Shown here: positions 1 to 13,679 of the stretch, piece after piece
Numbering within the stretch: position 1 is the first letter of the stretch
Layout: each line of letters opens with the position of its first letter
From: Alviniconcha marisindica
Lineage: Eukaryota; Mollusca; Gastropoda; Provannidae
Assembly: GCA_018857735.1 (NCBI GenBank)
Contig: JABMCL010001558.1
Span: forward strand, 135,001 to 199,000
Direction: 5' to 3'
Length of the DNA: 64,000 nucleotides
Notes under the pieces: model-generated
Seen by the model: only the letters and a program-made list of their open reading frames with translations
Told to the model about the DNA's origin: nothing
Databases searched by the model: none
Program-made: the position numbers and the translations under genes

Positions 1-355
1 GCGCCAACTGTCCGCATCTGCAGGGCTAATAGTATCGTATCCTTGTCTCTGTGGATCAATGCTGACTGAGGTATCGGCGTCAGAGCTTGCTGAGCAGAAG
101 GACAACTTCTCCATGTCTTGTGATCTTGGTCTGCACGTATTGTGAAGGTCTATTTTCGGAGGAATGCTTTGCTTCAAAAGGGCGGGCGGTGGTGTTTCAG
201 CCACGCTGGCTCCAAAAAGCACATTTTTGGTTCAATTGGAACTGGCTGCTTCATTCAAAGCAGTCAGACAGAACAAATATCTTGCAAGTTCTTTAAAGGC
301 ATTTGAAGGTTCCCGGTGCATCTGACGTCTAAGTTCCAGAAACCTTGCACTATCG

Positions 356-356
<1 letters not shown>

Positions 357-416
<60 letters not shown>
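357..416. repeat. (TG)30 microsatellite
   Basis: Uninterrupted TG dinucleotide array of 60 bases. Confidence 0.97.
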
Positions 417-417
<1 letters not shown>

Positions 418-1345
418 ACATTGTTATATATTACTTATGTACTTGAGTGGTTTTCTGCTCCATGTTTTATTGAATTGTTAAAGTTTTATTGTAAAATGTA
501 GTAATAAAAAAAATAAAAAAATATAAATGTAAATGTCGAGCCGAAAGCAATATCTCTACACAGAGACAATAATCTTGTATTGTTTTGTCTGTGAACCCTC
601 ACGATAAGTAAATCAGGACAAAGAGTGCCAGAAACCTCGAGAAAAAAACCCTGGGGTCAGACCTTATAGGAAAATTACACAGACACGGGACTGTGACGGT
701 GCGTAAACGTCAGCAATTTCCAACCATCTCTTTCAAAGCAGTCGGGCACCCCGCCTCCCCAACGGGAAGAGGGGAAAGAAAGGAGCAGGCAGGCGTAATT
801 GTCCTGTGCTGATAATGAATTCCTTTAAGTCAGTAGAACAGCGACCCAACGTATTCAGGTCAGCAGCCTTTCAGACACCTCCCCGCCCAGAAATCCGTCT
901 GGTACCCTCCGAGGAATCTGCCCCCAGACTACCGTCCAGTTGTTGAACAAGTCCACAAAGGTCTTGTCCAAGAGAGAATCCAATGAACTGTCATGTAGTG
1001 CCGGCCAGGGCTCTTTTTCCAATTTCCATCTTTCAAAGAAAAAACACGGGCGCTGAGCTAGCGGAGAGCGGAAATAAGAAAATAATATCAGAATGCGGAA
1101 TCTGTTGGACGCACGCCCCGCTCACGCAGTTCAGCAGCGCGATGACTGATGGCACAGGAAATAGAAGCCTGCAAGTAAAGGGTCATCAGGACCAGCTTAG
1201 CTGATGGAGCCACGACTGTGGAAACAAATACGGTGGCTATAATTATAGCCTTTCCCACTGAATCTTACTCCTGTCATCCGGAGTATCTATATCTACGATC
1301 TGTGGAGAGAGAAAATTAAAAATATACACACACACACGCAAACAA

Positions 1346-1847
<502 letters not shown>

Positions 1848-2261
1848 GCAACCCCACTGACAAACAGTCCATGTCTGTCTGGCGGCAGCCGCCTTGTACG
1901 GAACAGAGGAAAATAATCCTAGCCTTCGTTTCTCATCCGCAATAAAAGCAAGAAGATGAGAGGGGCGAAAGAAGGGCGAAGTGCTCCGGACCAAAATCAA
2001 AATTGCAAATAACTAGTAACTGGCATCATTACAGCCTGACGGGCTTGCTAATGGAACCGTTCAACAGTCTTCGACCAGACACACGCATTAGGCTGGCGGC
2101 AATTTGCCGTTTTTTGGAGGAAACTGAGGAGACGGGATCGAGAGGGGAAGTATGGGGAAGAAGCATGCTGCACTGATTACGAATTCCTTCCAGTAGCAGA
2201 ACGATTCGAGTTCATTGTCCACTCAGGACCTCTGGACCCTGTCTTATTAAATGGTAAAAAG

Positions 2262-2598
2262 AAAAAAAACCCCCCCCCCCCCCCCCCCCCACACACACAC
2301 ATACACACAAGAGAACAAAAAACGCGCGTTTAATATGGGTATTTTTGGGTTTGGGTTGGGTTTGGGTTTTTTTTGGGGTTTTTGGTGTGTGTGTGGGGTG
2401 GGGGTGTGTGTGTGTGTGTGTGTTTTTGTGTGTTTTGTGTGTGTTTTGTGTGTGTGGGGGAGAGAGAGAGAGAAGAGAGAGAGAGAAAAGGGTGTGTTGT
2501 GTGTGTGTGCGTGGTGGGGGGGTTGCGTGGTGGGGTGGGGGTTGGGGGGGGGGGTTTGGGGGGGTTTGGGGTTTTTGTGTTTGTGTGTGGTTGTTGGT

Positions 2599-2654
<56 letters not shown>

Positions 2655-2692
2655 GAGGTCCCTGCAAGTGTGCGTGTGTGTGTGTGTATGTA
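2262..2692. repeat. C-tract, (CA)n and degenerate GT/G-rich low-complexity block
   Basis: A run of 21 C (2270-2290) leads into CA repeats. This is followed by about 300 bases of TG arrays mixed with G-runs, short GGGTTT stretches and a GA patch, then a cleaner (TG)n around 2599-2651. The ragged mixture of homopolymers and dinucleotides may partly reflect consensus error in long-read assembly. Confidence 0.9.
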
Positions 2693-3123
2693 AATAAATA
2701 CCGTGGATGCGGAAATAAAGTCTCCCTCTGCTGAGAATCCGGAGCTATGGAAAGTTTCCCCTTTTTCAAGCCAGTTGTAGGTCGGTCAGAACATAGCGCT
2801 GCACGCTTCGATCATCTAGAGACAAGAGCAATTCTATTTCTGTCTAATTTCTGTGTTGTTCCGCTTCATTCAACTGTATTTTATCTCCCCCTCAATCTTC
2901 TCGGAGCCTAATATGACGCGTGTCACGAACGGTAAATCAAACTTTGGACTTGTGGTTTGATTGACTCTGTTCCACCCTGATATGACTCTCTTGGTTGACC
3001 TGGCGTCAAACATCACGCGGCTAATAGATATTCCAACAACAATGAGCTGGATTTTTTAATTTTTTTTTTTTAAAATTTCCCTTTCTTTCTTTTTTTCTTT
3101 TTTTGATGTTTTTTAGTGTGTGG

Positions 3124-3125
<2 letters not shown>

Positions 3126-3164
<39 letters not shown>

Positions 3165-3247
3165 GTGGTCTTGTGTGGTGTGGTGTGGTGTTGCGTGCTG
3201 GGAGGGGGGAGAGGAGAGAGAGAGAGAGAGAGAGAGAAAAAAAAAAA
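3126..3247. repeat. (TG)18 array followed by (GA)n purine tract
   Basis: TG dinucleotides run to about 3161. A GT/GGTG-rich patch follows, then (GA)n at about 3212-3236 ending in an A-run. Confidence 0.93.
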
Positions 3248-3777
3248 GACAGAATTTTTTGTATACTTGTATATTATGTATTCATACCAGGCGTAGGTGT
3301 TGATATCCCAGTCAGGTATTATGTAGTTTCTCCCCGGCGAAGAAAGTCAGCTGTGACAGAGTCGTGCTACCCAGCCTAACGTCGGTGGCACTTCTACGGA
3401 ATATTTTGCCAGGGCAACATTTGGTTCAGCTGCTGTGGGGTTTCTAACCTGCCCATGACTGTATGGCTTTGGATTTAACTTTTTCAAAACTCCACAGTCT
3501 ACAACTCACCCATGTCACCCACCCTTCTTCTGCCGCTCTCTTCAATGGTGATTGTCACATAACTGACAACGAAACCGCGAAAAACATGAAGCAACAGCTC
3601 GCCCTTTACACCCCTTTTCGCTTCCTCTACACCCCTTTTAATTGCCGCAACACAAAAATCGATTAGACGCGACAGGCAAGACGAAGCACAAGAGGATGCG
3701 ACCAAAAAAAAAGAGAGGGGGCGGAGGAGGGCCATGGGCCAAGTCTGGAGCCAGAAGGAGACTGGAGTGGAGCAGGG

Positions 3778-3778
<1 letters not shown>

Positions 3779-3834
<56 letters not shown>
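3779..3834. repeat. (GA)28 microsatellite
   Basis: Uninterrupted GA/AG array of 56 bases within a purine-rich segment. Confidence 0.97.
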
Positions 3835-3840
<6 letters not shown>

Positions 3841-4087
3841 AAGAAGACAAACGGCACGGGCCAGGTCTGGACCAGTAAGAGTTAAATTAAGGGAAGTGAG
3901 GGTGGCACAGACAGGCAGAGCAGTTGTGTATGTGTGTGTGTGTGGTTTGGGGGGGTGGGGGGACGGGCAAAATGGGACCAGAAGAGAGTGGGGGTGGGCC
4001 GGGGGGTGGGGGGGGGGGGGTTTGGGGGGGAAATCCAAAAAATTTAATGGGGGGGAACCAATTTTAAGCCAAAATTGGGGAAGGAAT

Positions 4088-4222
<135 letters not shown>

Positions 4223-4624
4223 AAACACATTTAAAACCCCCACCCCCACCCACCATCTTCCACCCCTTGCATCCAAACACGGTAATAATGTACTTTACTC
4301 CAGACATGCCACGTTCGCTGGAAAGGTCGTGAAGAACTGATGCAGAGATGGCAGCTTACTCGTTTGAGAAGTATTCAGGGTACAGTTTTGAAGCGCATCA
4401 GGTATTGGGGACGGGGTTGAGGTGGGGTTCAGGGGGTTGTAGCTGGAATGATGAATCTGAAGTGGCATTACACACGTACAAGAATCAATGGACAAAACTC
4501 ATTTGAATCGTTAGTTAAACTAAACAAACCGTTATCACCTGCAGGACAAAAAAATATATCAAATTAATTCAAAAGAGGTAGATGTCACTTCCGGTATATG
4601 TGACTATAGCTTAAATACTGCAAA

Positions 4625-4625
<1 letters not shown>

Positions 4626-4687
<62 letters not shown>
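4626..4687. repeat. 62-nt poly(G) homopolymer
   Basis: Uninterrupted run of 62 G residues between ordinary mixed sequence on both sides. Confidence 0.97.
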
Positions 4688-4689
<2 letters not shown>

Positions 4690-4827
4690 TTAGCTTCCTG
4701 ATCATAGACAAATAAATTATTAATGAACTTCCCTCACCACCTAAAAGTGTCAACAAATGTACACACCAGTGTGCTGACTTGCTGTTGAACATTCTAATTT
4801 CAGATTTTTGCTGTTGAACACAACCCG

Positions 4828-4956
4828 CCCCCCCCCCCCCCCCCCCCCACACACATCAACACACACACCACACACACACCCCCCCCCCCCCACCACACAA
4901 CCCACACACCACACACACACACACACACACACCACACACACACACACCCACACACT
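4828..4956. repeat. C-tract and CA/CCA low-complexity DNA
   Basis: A C-run (4828-4848) is followed by CA and CCACACA runs and a second C-run. No coding signal. Confidence 0.93.
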
Positions 4957-5284
4957 GGGTGAGGGGGGAGCCTAGAATAATCTGACTGCTGCGACGTGCG
5001 ACGTCAGCTCAATTTCGTGTCTGGGGCAGTCTGCCAGTCGTAAAAAACGATTAGCAGGGATTCTGACTTGCCAGTGGCTATAGGAAAGGAGTAACAACAA
5101 AAAAGTTATAAGCCGATAACGTCCGGTCCGCCCATCAAAATATCACAGGCTCTCCCAAAATCATCACCGCCATTTCCTAGGGAGCCGGGCTAGTCAAAAA
5201 GTTTCTGGCCTTCGGTTAATAATCTCTCTATCTCTCTCCCCCCCTCCCCTTTTTTTAAAAAGTTTTTTTAGGGTTTTTTGGGCT

Positions 5285-6185
5285 TCCCCTTCTCTCTCTC
5301 ACACAACACCACAACAAAACACACACCCCAACACACACACCACACACCAACACACCACACACACACAAACAAACAAAACAAAAACCCCAAAAAGGTTTTT
5401 AAACCTTCTTTGGGGGAAAGGTCCCGGAAAGCGGTGCTCAGTGTCACACCACACACCCACCACACCCCCCCACACCAACACACCCCACACACCACACACA
5501 CCACACACACAAAACCCCCCCCCCTGTCTAGTGAATAGGAAAGCACCCGGAAATATTATTAGCATCCCCTCTCCCCCCACCCCCTCACACCCCACCAACA
5601 CACACCACACACACCACACCACACACACACACACACACACACACACCCCCCACAAAACACCACACACACACCCACCTGTTCGAAAAGCTTTGCCCCTTTT
5701 CTCCCCCTTCTCCCCCCCCCCCCCCCCCCCCACACACCCCCACACACAACACACACACACCCCACACACACACCCCACACACACACACCCACCACACACC
5801 AACACACACACACACACCACCAAACACACACACACCACCCCCACCCACACCCACCACACACACACACACACACCCCCACACACCTTTTAACAAAAAAACC
5901 CCAACCTTCCATATTTTTTTTTGCTTCTCTCTTCTCTCCCCACACAAAACACACACCAAAAACCCCACACACACGCACCCCCCCCACAACACACACACAC
6001 ACACACCACTTTGAAAAAAACACTGTCTGGTGAACAGAGAAAGCCCCCGGGTATTTTTTTTTCCCCCCCCCTTTTCTCCCCCCCCCCCCCCACACACACC
6101 CACACACCACACACACACACACACACACATACACCACACACAACACACACAACACACCACCACAACACACACACACACACACACG
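5285..6185. repeat. 900-bp degenerate (CA)n/(C)n block with embedded repeated spacers
   Basis: Almost the whole interval is CA, CCA and C-run sequence, with TG/G-rich open frames on the opposite strand. Two related non-simple spacers sit inside it: a GTCTAGTGAATAGGAAAGC-type stretch near 5526 and a GTCTGGTGAACAGAGAAAGC-type stretch near 6026. This suggests the block arose by duplicating a unit of about 500 bp. No gene. Confidence 0.9.
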
Positions 6186-6758
6186 CCAACGTCCTCCCGT
6201 AACCCCGTTCCACACCACGAACAGAGGAACACTCCCCCTCATATCCGATCTTCCAGCACGCAATAACTTAACAGTGATGCCGGTCTGACCTCGACAGCTG
6301 ACCCGATGAAGACGACGACGGGCCTGGGACACAGTGTTGCGTGCAGTGTTGCGTGCCCCTCAATTCCATCATCTCCCCGGGACGGCCCATTGAACTGTGC
6401 TGGCATACAAATCACACGCTACGCTGACCTCCACGGCTCCACCTTTTCCCTAGATGAAGAACTCGCGTGCAAGCCAGACCGACAGCATGGAATTTCGTCA
6501 TCAATATCGCTCGATCCATACCAGCAATCTAATTTTAATTCCACACAAACTGCTCGGCTGCATGGTTCTTTAAAGCCAAGCCGTCCTATTGAAGCAAACT
6601 TTTTTGTTGTGGTTTTGTTGGTGGTGGTGGCGTATTAGATCTTGTTCGTTGGTAAACAATTGTATTAACGAATAAATAAACGGAAAATCATACTCCATTA
6701 ACGAATAAATAAATAATACACATAATGTACATAAACAAACATGTAACATGTAAGAGTA

Positions 6759-6806
6759 AGTAACTTGGTGTTTTACGCGAGTCAACCAGTGCGGCTGTAT
6801 CAGAGC
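6759..6806 (+). repeat. Short interspersed motif, ACGCC-type copy 1
   Basis: CTTGGTGTTTTACGC, then GTCAACCAGTGCGGCTG and TATCAGAGCGAA. The same ordered blocks recur at 7781, 26653 and 46764, so this is a dispersed repeat core. Confidence 0.7.
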
Positions 6807-7780
6807 GAAACACATTTGGTCAGCACACAACAAACGCTGAAAATATCTACATGCTAAAACTGGTATATCGTCAGACTGTTAAACACAGACCTAAAAGTGA
6901 ATAAAACACAAACAGAACCAAAAATGACCCTAAAGTTTATAGCCTGAGAAATATTTTGAAAAAATGAAAACATAAATAAAAAACAAAGCAAATAAACAAA
7001 TATATGAAAAGAAGAGAATACACAGCACAGTTATAGATGTTAAGTAAGAAAACAGAACAGAACCGACCGAATTAAATTAGTTAATTTCTCCATCTCATTT
7101 GCTACACAGCCAGTTTTTCCTACTGGGCTTTTCATGTTTCGTCCACAAAATAATACAGCACTGATAGTCAATGTCTCTGACACGTAAACGTCGCCAAGGT
7201 AACGACGGCTGCAACAAAATCTACGTGTTTTTTCGTTTTTTTCTCTCTTTTTTTCTTTTCTTTTTTTCTTTTTTTTCTTTCTCTCTCATGGAAATAAGAA
7301 GGGCGATAGAAGAGCTTTGGCAGTCGAACCTTGATAATCACACTGATTAATCACCAGAGGCGGATCAACAATAACAAACGCGATTAATCCTCCTCATTTT
7401 CAACTGGATAAAATGCTCCAATAAATGATCCGAATGCTGCCCCGAAGCCAAGTGTAAAGCAACTCATCTCCTGTTTACCACCCTCCTCTGAATTATAAGA
7501 GAGATGGACTCCTCCGCCTTGTGACTCGGCAGATGACGAGTCTCGCAAGTAAAGCACATTACGATCAGGCGAGAATCCAATTCATCACTCCACGTGTTGA
7601 CGAAGCGGTACTACGTATGAGCAAGACATGCGATCCCGGGAGAAACGCAATTCGGTATCGCTCCGATAAATTGAATTCGGACCTATTGGTACCAATTCGC
7701 CGTAATTGCTTTTTTCTTTTTCTTTTTTCTTTTTGGTGGGGAATGGAGGAGTGGTGGTAGTAGGAGTAAATAAGTAGCCT

Positions 7781-7826
7781 AACTTGGTTTTTTACGCCAA
7801 GTCAACCAGGAGGCTTATGGGGTGGG
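7781..7826 (+). repeat. Short interspersed motif, ACGCC-type copy 2
   Basis: CTTGGTTTTTTACGCC and AGTCAACCAGGAGGCT match the copy at 6759; divergence begins after about 40 bases. Confidence 0.65.
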
Positions 7827-7987
7827 GGTGGGGGAGGAGGCGCACCCGTCTAGACACCAGCTAGCACAGAACATGCTACAAGGCTGTGCGCGGCGTTAAA
7901 AATGGAAGCAGTCTAAAATGACTGGATGATTCAAAGTAATTTTCAACAGAACGAGGCCCAGAGCGCTCGCGCAGAATCAACACGCAA

Positions 7988-8092
7988 GGGAGTTAATCAA
8001 CTCTCGCAAGACGTCACACAAACACAACAACAATGACCTGAGCCATTAAATACAAGGTACATAAACTCAACCAGAGGCACACCCTCAAATGT
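7988..8092 (+). repeat. Dispersed ~110-bp repeat, copy 1
   Basis: Ordered blocks (AGTTAAT, CTCGCAAGACGTCACA, CAACAACAATGACCTGAG, GTACATAAACTC, CACACCCT) recur in the same order at 30540-30662 and 36820-36944. Family identity unknown. Confidence 0.6.
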
Positions 8093-8099
8093 TTTCTGT

Positions 8100-8286
8100 A
8101 TTCGGCATCATTATAGATTTGTAAACAGCTTCCGATGTTTGGGAGAAGTGTCCAGAAATGTTGCAGGTCTGTTATTCCACTGTCTCTTACCGTTTTGACA
8201 ACCGCAGCAAGGAAGCGCACAACACACAGGGAAGACCATAGTCGATAGATACGCCACTGTATGGTGACAGCATTGACACAGTTCAA
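8100..8286. repeat. Dispersed ~190-bp repeat, copy 1
   Basis: The block containing CCGTTTTGACAACCGCAGC and GCGCACAACACACAGGGAAG corresponds to CCGTTTGGACGACCGCCGC and GCGCAAAGCACACACACACG at 10975-11165. Flanks also match (TGTCC.GAAATTGCTG, GTCGATATATAC). A diverged duplicate pair. Confidence 0.6.
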
Positions 8287-9202
8287 TAATAATGGTTCAT
8301 TATAGATCTGTAAACAGTTTCCGGGTTGGGTTGCTTGAAGCTTGAGGCTTGCCTGACAGATGTCAGGGCTGACATATTAGGAACAAAAGACAGTTTCTGA
8401 TCGATATTCGCCCTAAAAAAACAAAAAAACAAAAACACGTCATGACTGACTGGCAGTTAAAAACGAATTATCGACCTATACAATCGGTACAGTTTAATTT
8501 ACACGATCCAAATTGCACCTGACAGTTTCCCCCACTCGAACCAAAGCGTCACTGGATTCCCGAGAAGCTGTTGTTGTGGTTATTAGTGACAAAAGATTGA
8601 AGTGATGCCACATGTTTAATGTCTCGACTGTTGAAGCTGAGATAAACAAACAGAACACAGTGTTCCCTTTTATACATTACCCATTACCCCAACCTGTTAA
8701 CCTTGCCCACATGAGAAAAAGCAAAACATTTTGAAGCTCTCTACCCCCCCCCCCCCCCACCCCCAACACCCCCCTCCATCTCTCTCTCTCAAACACACAC
8801 AGGGAAGTAAACATAGTAATAGACTACAGCAAACTGTCTCTATTTACGCATGTCAGATTTGAATGACAGGCTGTTTGCGGAAAACATGGATGGTCCATCA
8901 CTGCAGAGGATCTGAATCGATTTCTATTGGTCCAAAACATCAAGACTGGTTTAAATCACATAATATTGTTTGTTAACTTTTCTGCATAGCAGTGTGTTGA
9001 CGAGTTAGTTGTACATAAACTTACATTCACTGAAGTATATCCATACAAATTGCCACCGTATCAGTGATAAAAGAAATAACAACAACAACAAAACCCCATC
9101 CAATCAAATAATAACCTGAATGACTCGAGCTATCACCACTGGAGTTTCTGCCCGGGAATCGTTCCTACTGATTAACTAATAGGGAAGGAGCGTATGTACT
9201 TA

Positions 9203-9203
<1 letters not shown>

Positions 9204-9270
<67 letters not shown>
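9204..9270. repeat. (CT)n microsatellite
   Basis: CT array with one CCTC interruption. Confidence 0.97.
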
Positions 9271-9273
<3 letters not shown>

Positions 9274-9401
9274 AATTATCGATTGGCATCGATTTTCCCA
9301 CTATGATCATATATATATATATAAAGTGTTTGTAACTGTTCCAAGGACAGGTTGAACGACAGGCGTTCGTGCCTAAACCTTTATCCTTGTGTAATAAAGT
9401 T

Positions 9402-9580
<179 letters not shown>

Positions 9581-10663
9581 ATACACAGAAACTGAAAGCG
9601 ACGGCTCGTGCTGAAAGCAGTTGTAAGGATTACGAATGAAGTATGAATATTCAGGGAGGTGATACAGTGACCATTCAGCTGCCATCAACATTGAAGAGAC
9701 CGAACAAAATTAACACCCTGTTTTGCAACTAGTCGCTTTGGCTGGGACCAGTGATGCAGTCGATGAATGCTATGAATAATTTAAAGGTGCCTCGTTATAC
9801 CCAAAGGACGAAGAATATTTAATACACGTACTATCAACACGTCATTCGCAAAAGGCACGAAACGAGACGGCTCTACTTTGACCCGTTTGAGCGGCTTCAC
9901 TTGCAACACGAGAAACACACAATTAGCGACTGTTTTTGTCTTTTGTTTTTTCTTTTCTTTTACAAAGACAATGTGATTAATATTTTATTTTTTAATAATT
10001 CAACAACAACAACAACAACAACAAAGAAGAAGAAGAAGAAAAGAACATGATCAGGGGATGTCAGTATCAGTTAGCATAAGTTGATGACGACAAATCAATC
10101 AATCGGCGATACAGAAAATGACCATGATTTATAATATCAGCTGGCGTAACTTGAAGAAGGACAGTCATTCCATAATAAAGACTGTCTGAGCTGTGTCAAG
10201 ACAAATCTGTTCAAACCGTGTACACGTAAAGCTATACAGCAAACAGTTATCAATTTTTCCACAGCTGGATTGTTTCGCAACGACGTGCCGTCCGCCCAGA
10301 AATCGTTCTTGTTGGGCAAGTTTGAAAGGGTTTGCCCATTGCCGTACCTCAAGACTCTCTCTGCACACGCCTGGCTAGCGTCAGCATCGTCGTAAACAGA
10401 TCACTAATGAGAAAATCGAATTCGCTTTTGTCGCAGGAAACTGCGGTCACAGTTAACAGGCGGAGATCAAAGCTGTGAATAAGAATAGGGATAGGGCGAA
10501 TCTAATCACCTGATGTCTGACAGGCCTCTCTCCGCGCCCCAAGATCGCTGGTTCCGAGTCAGAGAGAGTCCCCGGAGACAGGGTTTCATTGTCATTACGC
10601 ATAATAAGGAGATTCGGATAGTGGCAGCTGGTTCGGTCCGGGTCGACAGAGAGAGGGGCAGTG

Positions 10664-10676
10664 AGTGCGTGCGTGC

Positions 10677-10763
<87 letters not shown>

Positions 10764-10925
10764 TGTGTGTGTCTGTGTCTGTGCGTGTGTGTGCCTGCGT
10801 GCATGCGCTTGTGTGTGCCCGCGCTCGTGTATGTGTGTGTGTGTGTGCGTGCGTGCGTGCGCGCCCGCGCTCGTGTACGCGTGTGTGACGGATGCGTGTG
10901 TACGTGCCCGCGTGCGAGCGTGCGC
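10664..10925. repeat. (TG)n(GA)n plus alternating purine-pyrimidine tract
   Basis: TGCG/TG repeats run to 10697, (GA)n from 10697 to about 10760, then a long TG/CG alternating stretch with many CGTG and GCGC steps. It could adopt Z-DNA; no gene. Confidence 0.9.
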
Positions 10926-10974
10926 ACGCTATTGACAACGACTGTTGTTTACGGCGGAGGATGCAACGCATGGA

Positions 10975-11165
10975 AGGGTCACAGTGTCCGAAAATTGCTG
11001 CCTGTCTGTCACTATTCGTCTCCCACCCACCGTCCCGTACCGTTTGGACGACCGCCGCAAGGACGCGCAAAGCACACACACACGGAAGGCCACAGTCGAC
11101 ATATACACTGTTGATTAACGTGCACTTCGCACGCTGTTGTCGTTCCGCAAACGGACTGATGGCAG
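10975..11165. repeat. Dispersed ~190-bp repeat, copy 2
   Basis: Diverged duplicate of 8100-8286: matching blocks around ACCGTTTGGACGACCGC, ACACACGGAAGGCCACAGTC and the following ATATACACTG. Confidence 0.6.
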
Positions 11166-12045
11166 GCGCAACAGTCCAGCTCGGTAGTGGAAGTCTTTCG
11201 TATCGTTGCTGAACGCTTCTGGCATTGCGAAAGAGCCCACACAGGGAACATATTTTAGGACCCGGCAATCCAGCCAAGAGTTCCCCAACAACTGACCTCC
11301 ATGTTAACTAACTCCATTAAGTATATAGCTATCGCTGAGGGGAAAAAATTAAAATGCTGTGCTCGCTTCTGTAACTTTAGAGCTCAGGAGCTATGTGAAA
11401 GACAAGGTGGCCGTCCTGAGCTCCCCGTCTCTAATAGTCCGTACGGTCTCTAAGGACCTAACTTTTAACTCTTTCAGTCTCGTTCAGTCTCGGCTACGTA
11501 TACACACGCGCCTGGTTATCCTCTCATGCATTTGAGAACAACAACGAGTAACAGTTAGTTACACATTGTTTTAAAGTTTTGGTACAAATATTGCTGCAAG
11601 GGGGGTGCATTTGGCTGTGAAGTGCATCAGTTTGTTGGTGACTGAGGTCTAAAGCACTGGACTGTGGAATGCAAGTCAGGCACTGGAAGGGTTAAAAAGG
11701 GTTACGGATCATCACTCTCATCAGTCGCATTCAATACCAATGAGTTAAAGTGTTTCGTTCATTTTCCATACGTGGCTTATTTTACACCGAAAGTCAGGTT
11801 GCCGCCATTCGACGCCTTTTTGCCGCCGCCACTGAATTCACTCCGAAGACGGTCTGACAACAGAGTCGGTTCCGCACGGAGCCTTCATCCCCCGCCTCCC
11901 ATAGTTACAGTCCCACAAGCTACCGCTCTGACCACCACGTGGTCAACGTCAACTCTCTTCTGACTGGTGGAATGGACGGTGATTCGAGTCTGATTCCAAC
12001 ACTCAAAGGAATGTAATTTGTTTCATCTGATTGCATCTGATATCT

Positions 12046-12345
12046 GTAAAAGGTCAACACGAACCTGACCAGCCACCGTGGAAGGTCACACGAATTTGGC
12101 CAACCACTGTAGAAGGTCAACACGAACATGGTCAACCACTGTAAGGAAGGTCAACACGAACCTGACCAGCCACCGTGGAAGGTCACACGAACTTGGCCAA
12201 CCACTGTAGAAGGTCAACACGAACATGGCCAACCCCTGTAGAAGGTAAACACGAACATGGCCAACCCCTGTAGAAGGTAAACACGAACATGGCCAACCCC
12301 TGTAGAAGGTAAACACGAACATGGCCAAGCATTTTAGAAGGTCAT
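12046..12345. repeat. 32-bp minisatellite, about nine units
   Basis: Units of the type GAAGGTAAACACGAACATGG + CCAACCCCTGTA are repeated head to tail. The last three are nearly identical and the earlier ones alternate between two variants (ACCTGACCAGCCACCGTG and ACTTGGCCAACCACTGTA). It ends 36 bp from MTMR exon 2, in intron 2. Confidence 0.92.
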
Positions 12346-12380
12346 ACCGTCAATCCCAACAATGAATCCGCCGTACTCAC

Positions 12381-12497
12381 CCATGACTCCCTCTTGCCCT
12401 CGTTGTCCACGAAGATGAGGTGGGTGGCGGTCAGGTACAGCGTGCCGACGGCCGGCTGGCGAACGTTGAAGCGGTCCAGAAGCTTCACGTTCTCAAC
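12381..12497 (-). CDS. MTMR6/7/8: Myotubularin-related phosphatase MTMR6/7/8, exon 2
   Basis: This 117-nt minus-strand exon is flanked by a consensus acceptor (TTGCAG at 12498-12503) and donor (GTGAGT at 12375-12380). It reads as 39 complete codons in phase 0. The peptide starts VENVKLLDRFNV and contains GTLYLTATHLIFVD and an end of KRESW. This is the start of the PH-GRAM domain of the MTMR6/7/8 group: human MTMR8 has VENVKLVDR and all three paralogs have LYLTATH. The family dephosphorylates PI3P and PI(3,5)P2 on endosomal membranes. PH-GRAM binds phosphoinositide, while the catalytic PTP domain is encoded further downstream, outside the window. Exon boundaries match my recollection of the human genes, where exon 1 ends just before VEN. 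The paralog cannot be decided, since one invertebrate gene usually represents all three. Confidence 0.93.
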
Positions 12498-13199
12498 CTG
12501 CAACACAGACGACACGTTCCTTTAGAATTAGATGGACATATATTATAACACAGGTGTAGCACCCAGCCAGCCGCGAAGTTCGCGCCAAGGAGGCACACTA
12601 CTGAGCAAATCGTTTCAGTAAAACTTTGATTCACCGTCGGACGACACCGACGCAACATTTCCCATGTCAGCGCGAGTTAAACATTCTCATCCACTGTCTA
12701 CAACACTCCCTTGCGGTGAGAAAGATTTGGAGAGGAGGGAGTTGTGCGTGTTGACGTCGGGGAGTGAGGAGGTGGTGCGCACTCCACTCCGAGCATGGCT
12801 TTCCGGCACCTGCCTCCAAGGAGGAAGGATGTCGTAAACCAGTGCTTGGAGTTCTGAGGTGGTGGTAAAGGAACATGAAAGGCAGAAATTAGGCAAGCGA
12901 AGTATTCGAGGCTAAATTTGCCCTGCCCCGGGCTTACAAAGAAGGTGCACTGGCCAGCCTGGGGCTCCCAACAGGTGGAGCAGTAACTGATGAAGTTTTT
13001 GAGGTCCGTCGTACGGATCGCAGGGAGGACGTTCCTTCAGACCCAGGCAAATCACATCTTTACAATCTGTTCTAAGTAACTTACACTAGTTACAGCTCAC
13101 CTTCGCACAAGGACGATAGTTTTTGCGATAATCTGCTCATCAGAATTCAGTGAGATATATGTATGTGTATATATAATGGATAGACAGATATGTAGATAT

Positions 13200-13214
<15 letters not shown>

Positions 13215-13257
<43 letters not shown>
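13215..13257. repeat. (TG)n ending in 43-nt poly(G)
   Basis: A (TG)8 lead-in at 13200 runs into 43 uninterrupted G residues. Confidence 0.95.
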
Positions 13258-13679
13258 CGGGAGGTACGCGCGCCCGCGTGTGTATGTGTTTCAATGACGC
13301 TACACGACAAAAGGAAGTTCACCCTCGTCTTCTCACAATGATTATTGGATTGATTTTTTTTTTTAAATGAAGATTTTAAATAATAAAACAATTGAGTGAC
13401 TATATTACCATTACCCATTCATCTACTTGCGCATCATTATCGCACCGCTGTGTCTACGTGGACTCAGTAAGTGCTTCAGCATGGAAAAAATGAATTAACA
13501 CTGACGGAAGCAAGAGTTTCTAAGACCAAAGCACAAATACAGTATCATATACATGCACAACCCATATTGCATAAGGCCAGGGAATTGTTTTCCCTGTAAC
13601 AGACATCTCTTGGATCTTGACGTTCCGTCAACCGCATTGGGTCACCCAAGGACGGTCCCCGTCATGACATGTATGTGAG

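Noticed and set aside
2341..2400. GGGTTT repeats suggesting telomeric DNA
   Set aside because: Only three or four irregular units, inside GT-rich low-complexity DNA; not TTAGGG.
5299..6332. Frames of 194-257 aa rich in Val/Cys/Gly
   Set aside because: These are translations of the CA/C-rich block on the minus strand.
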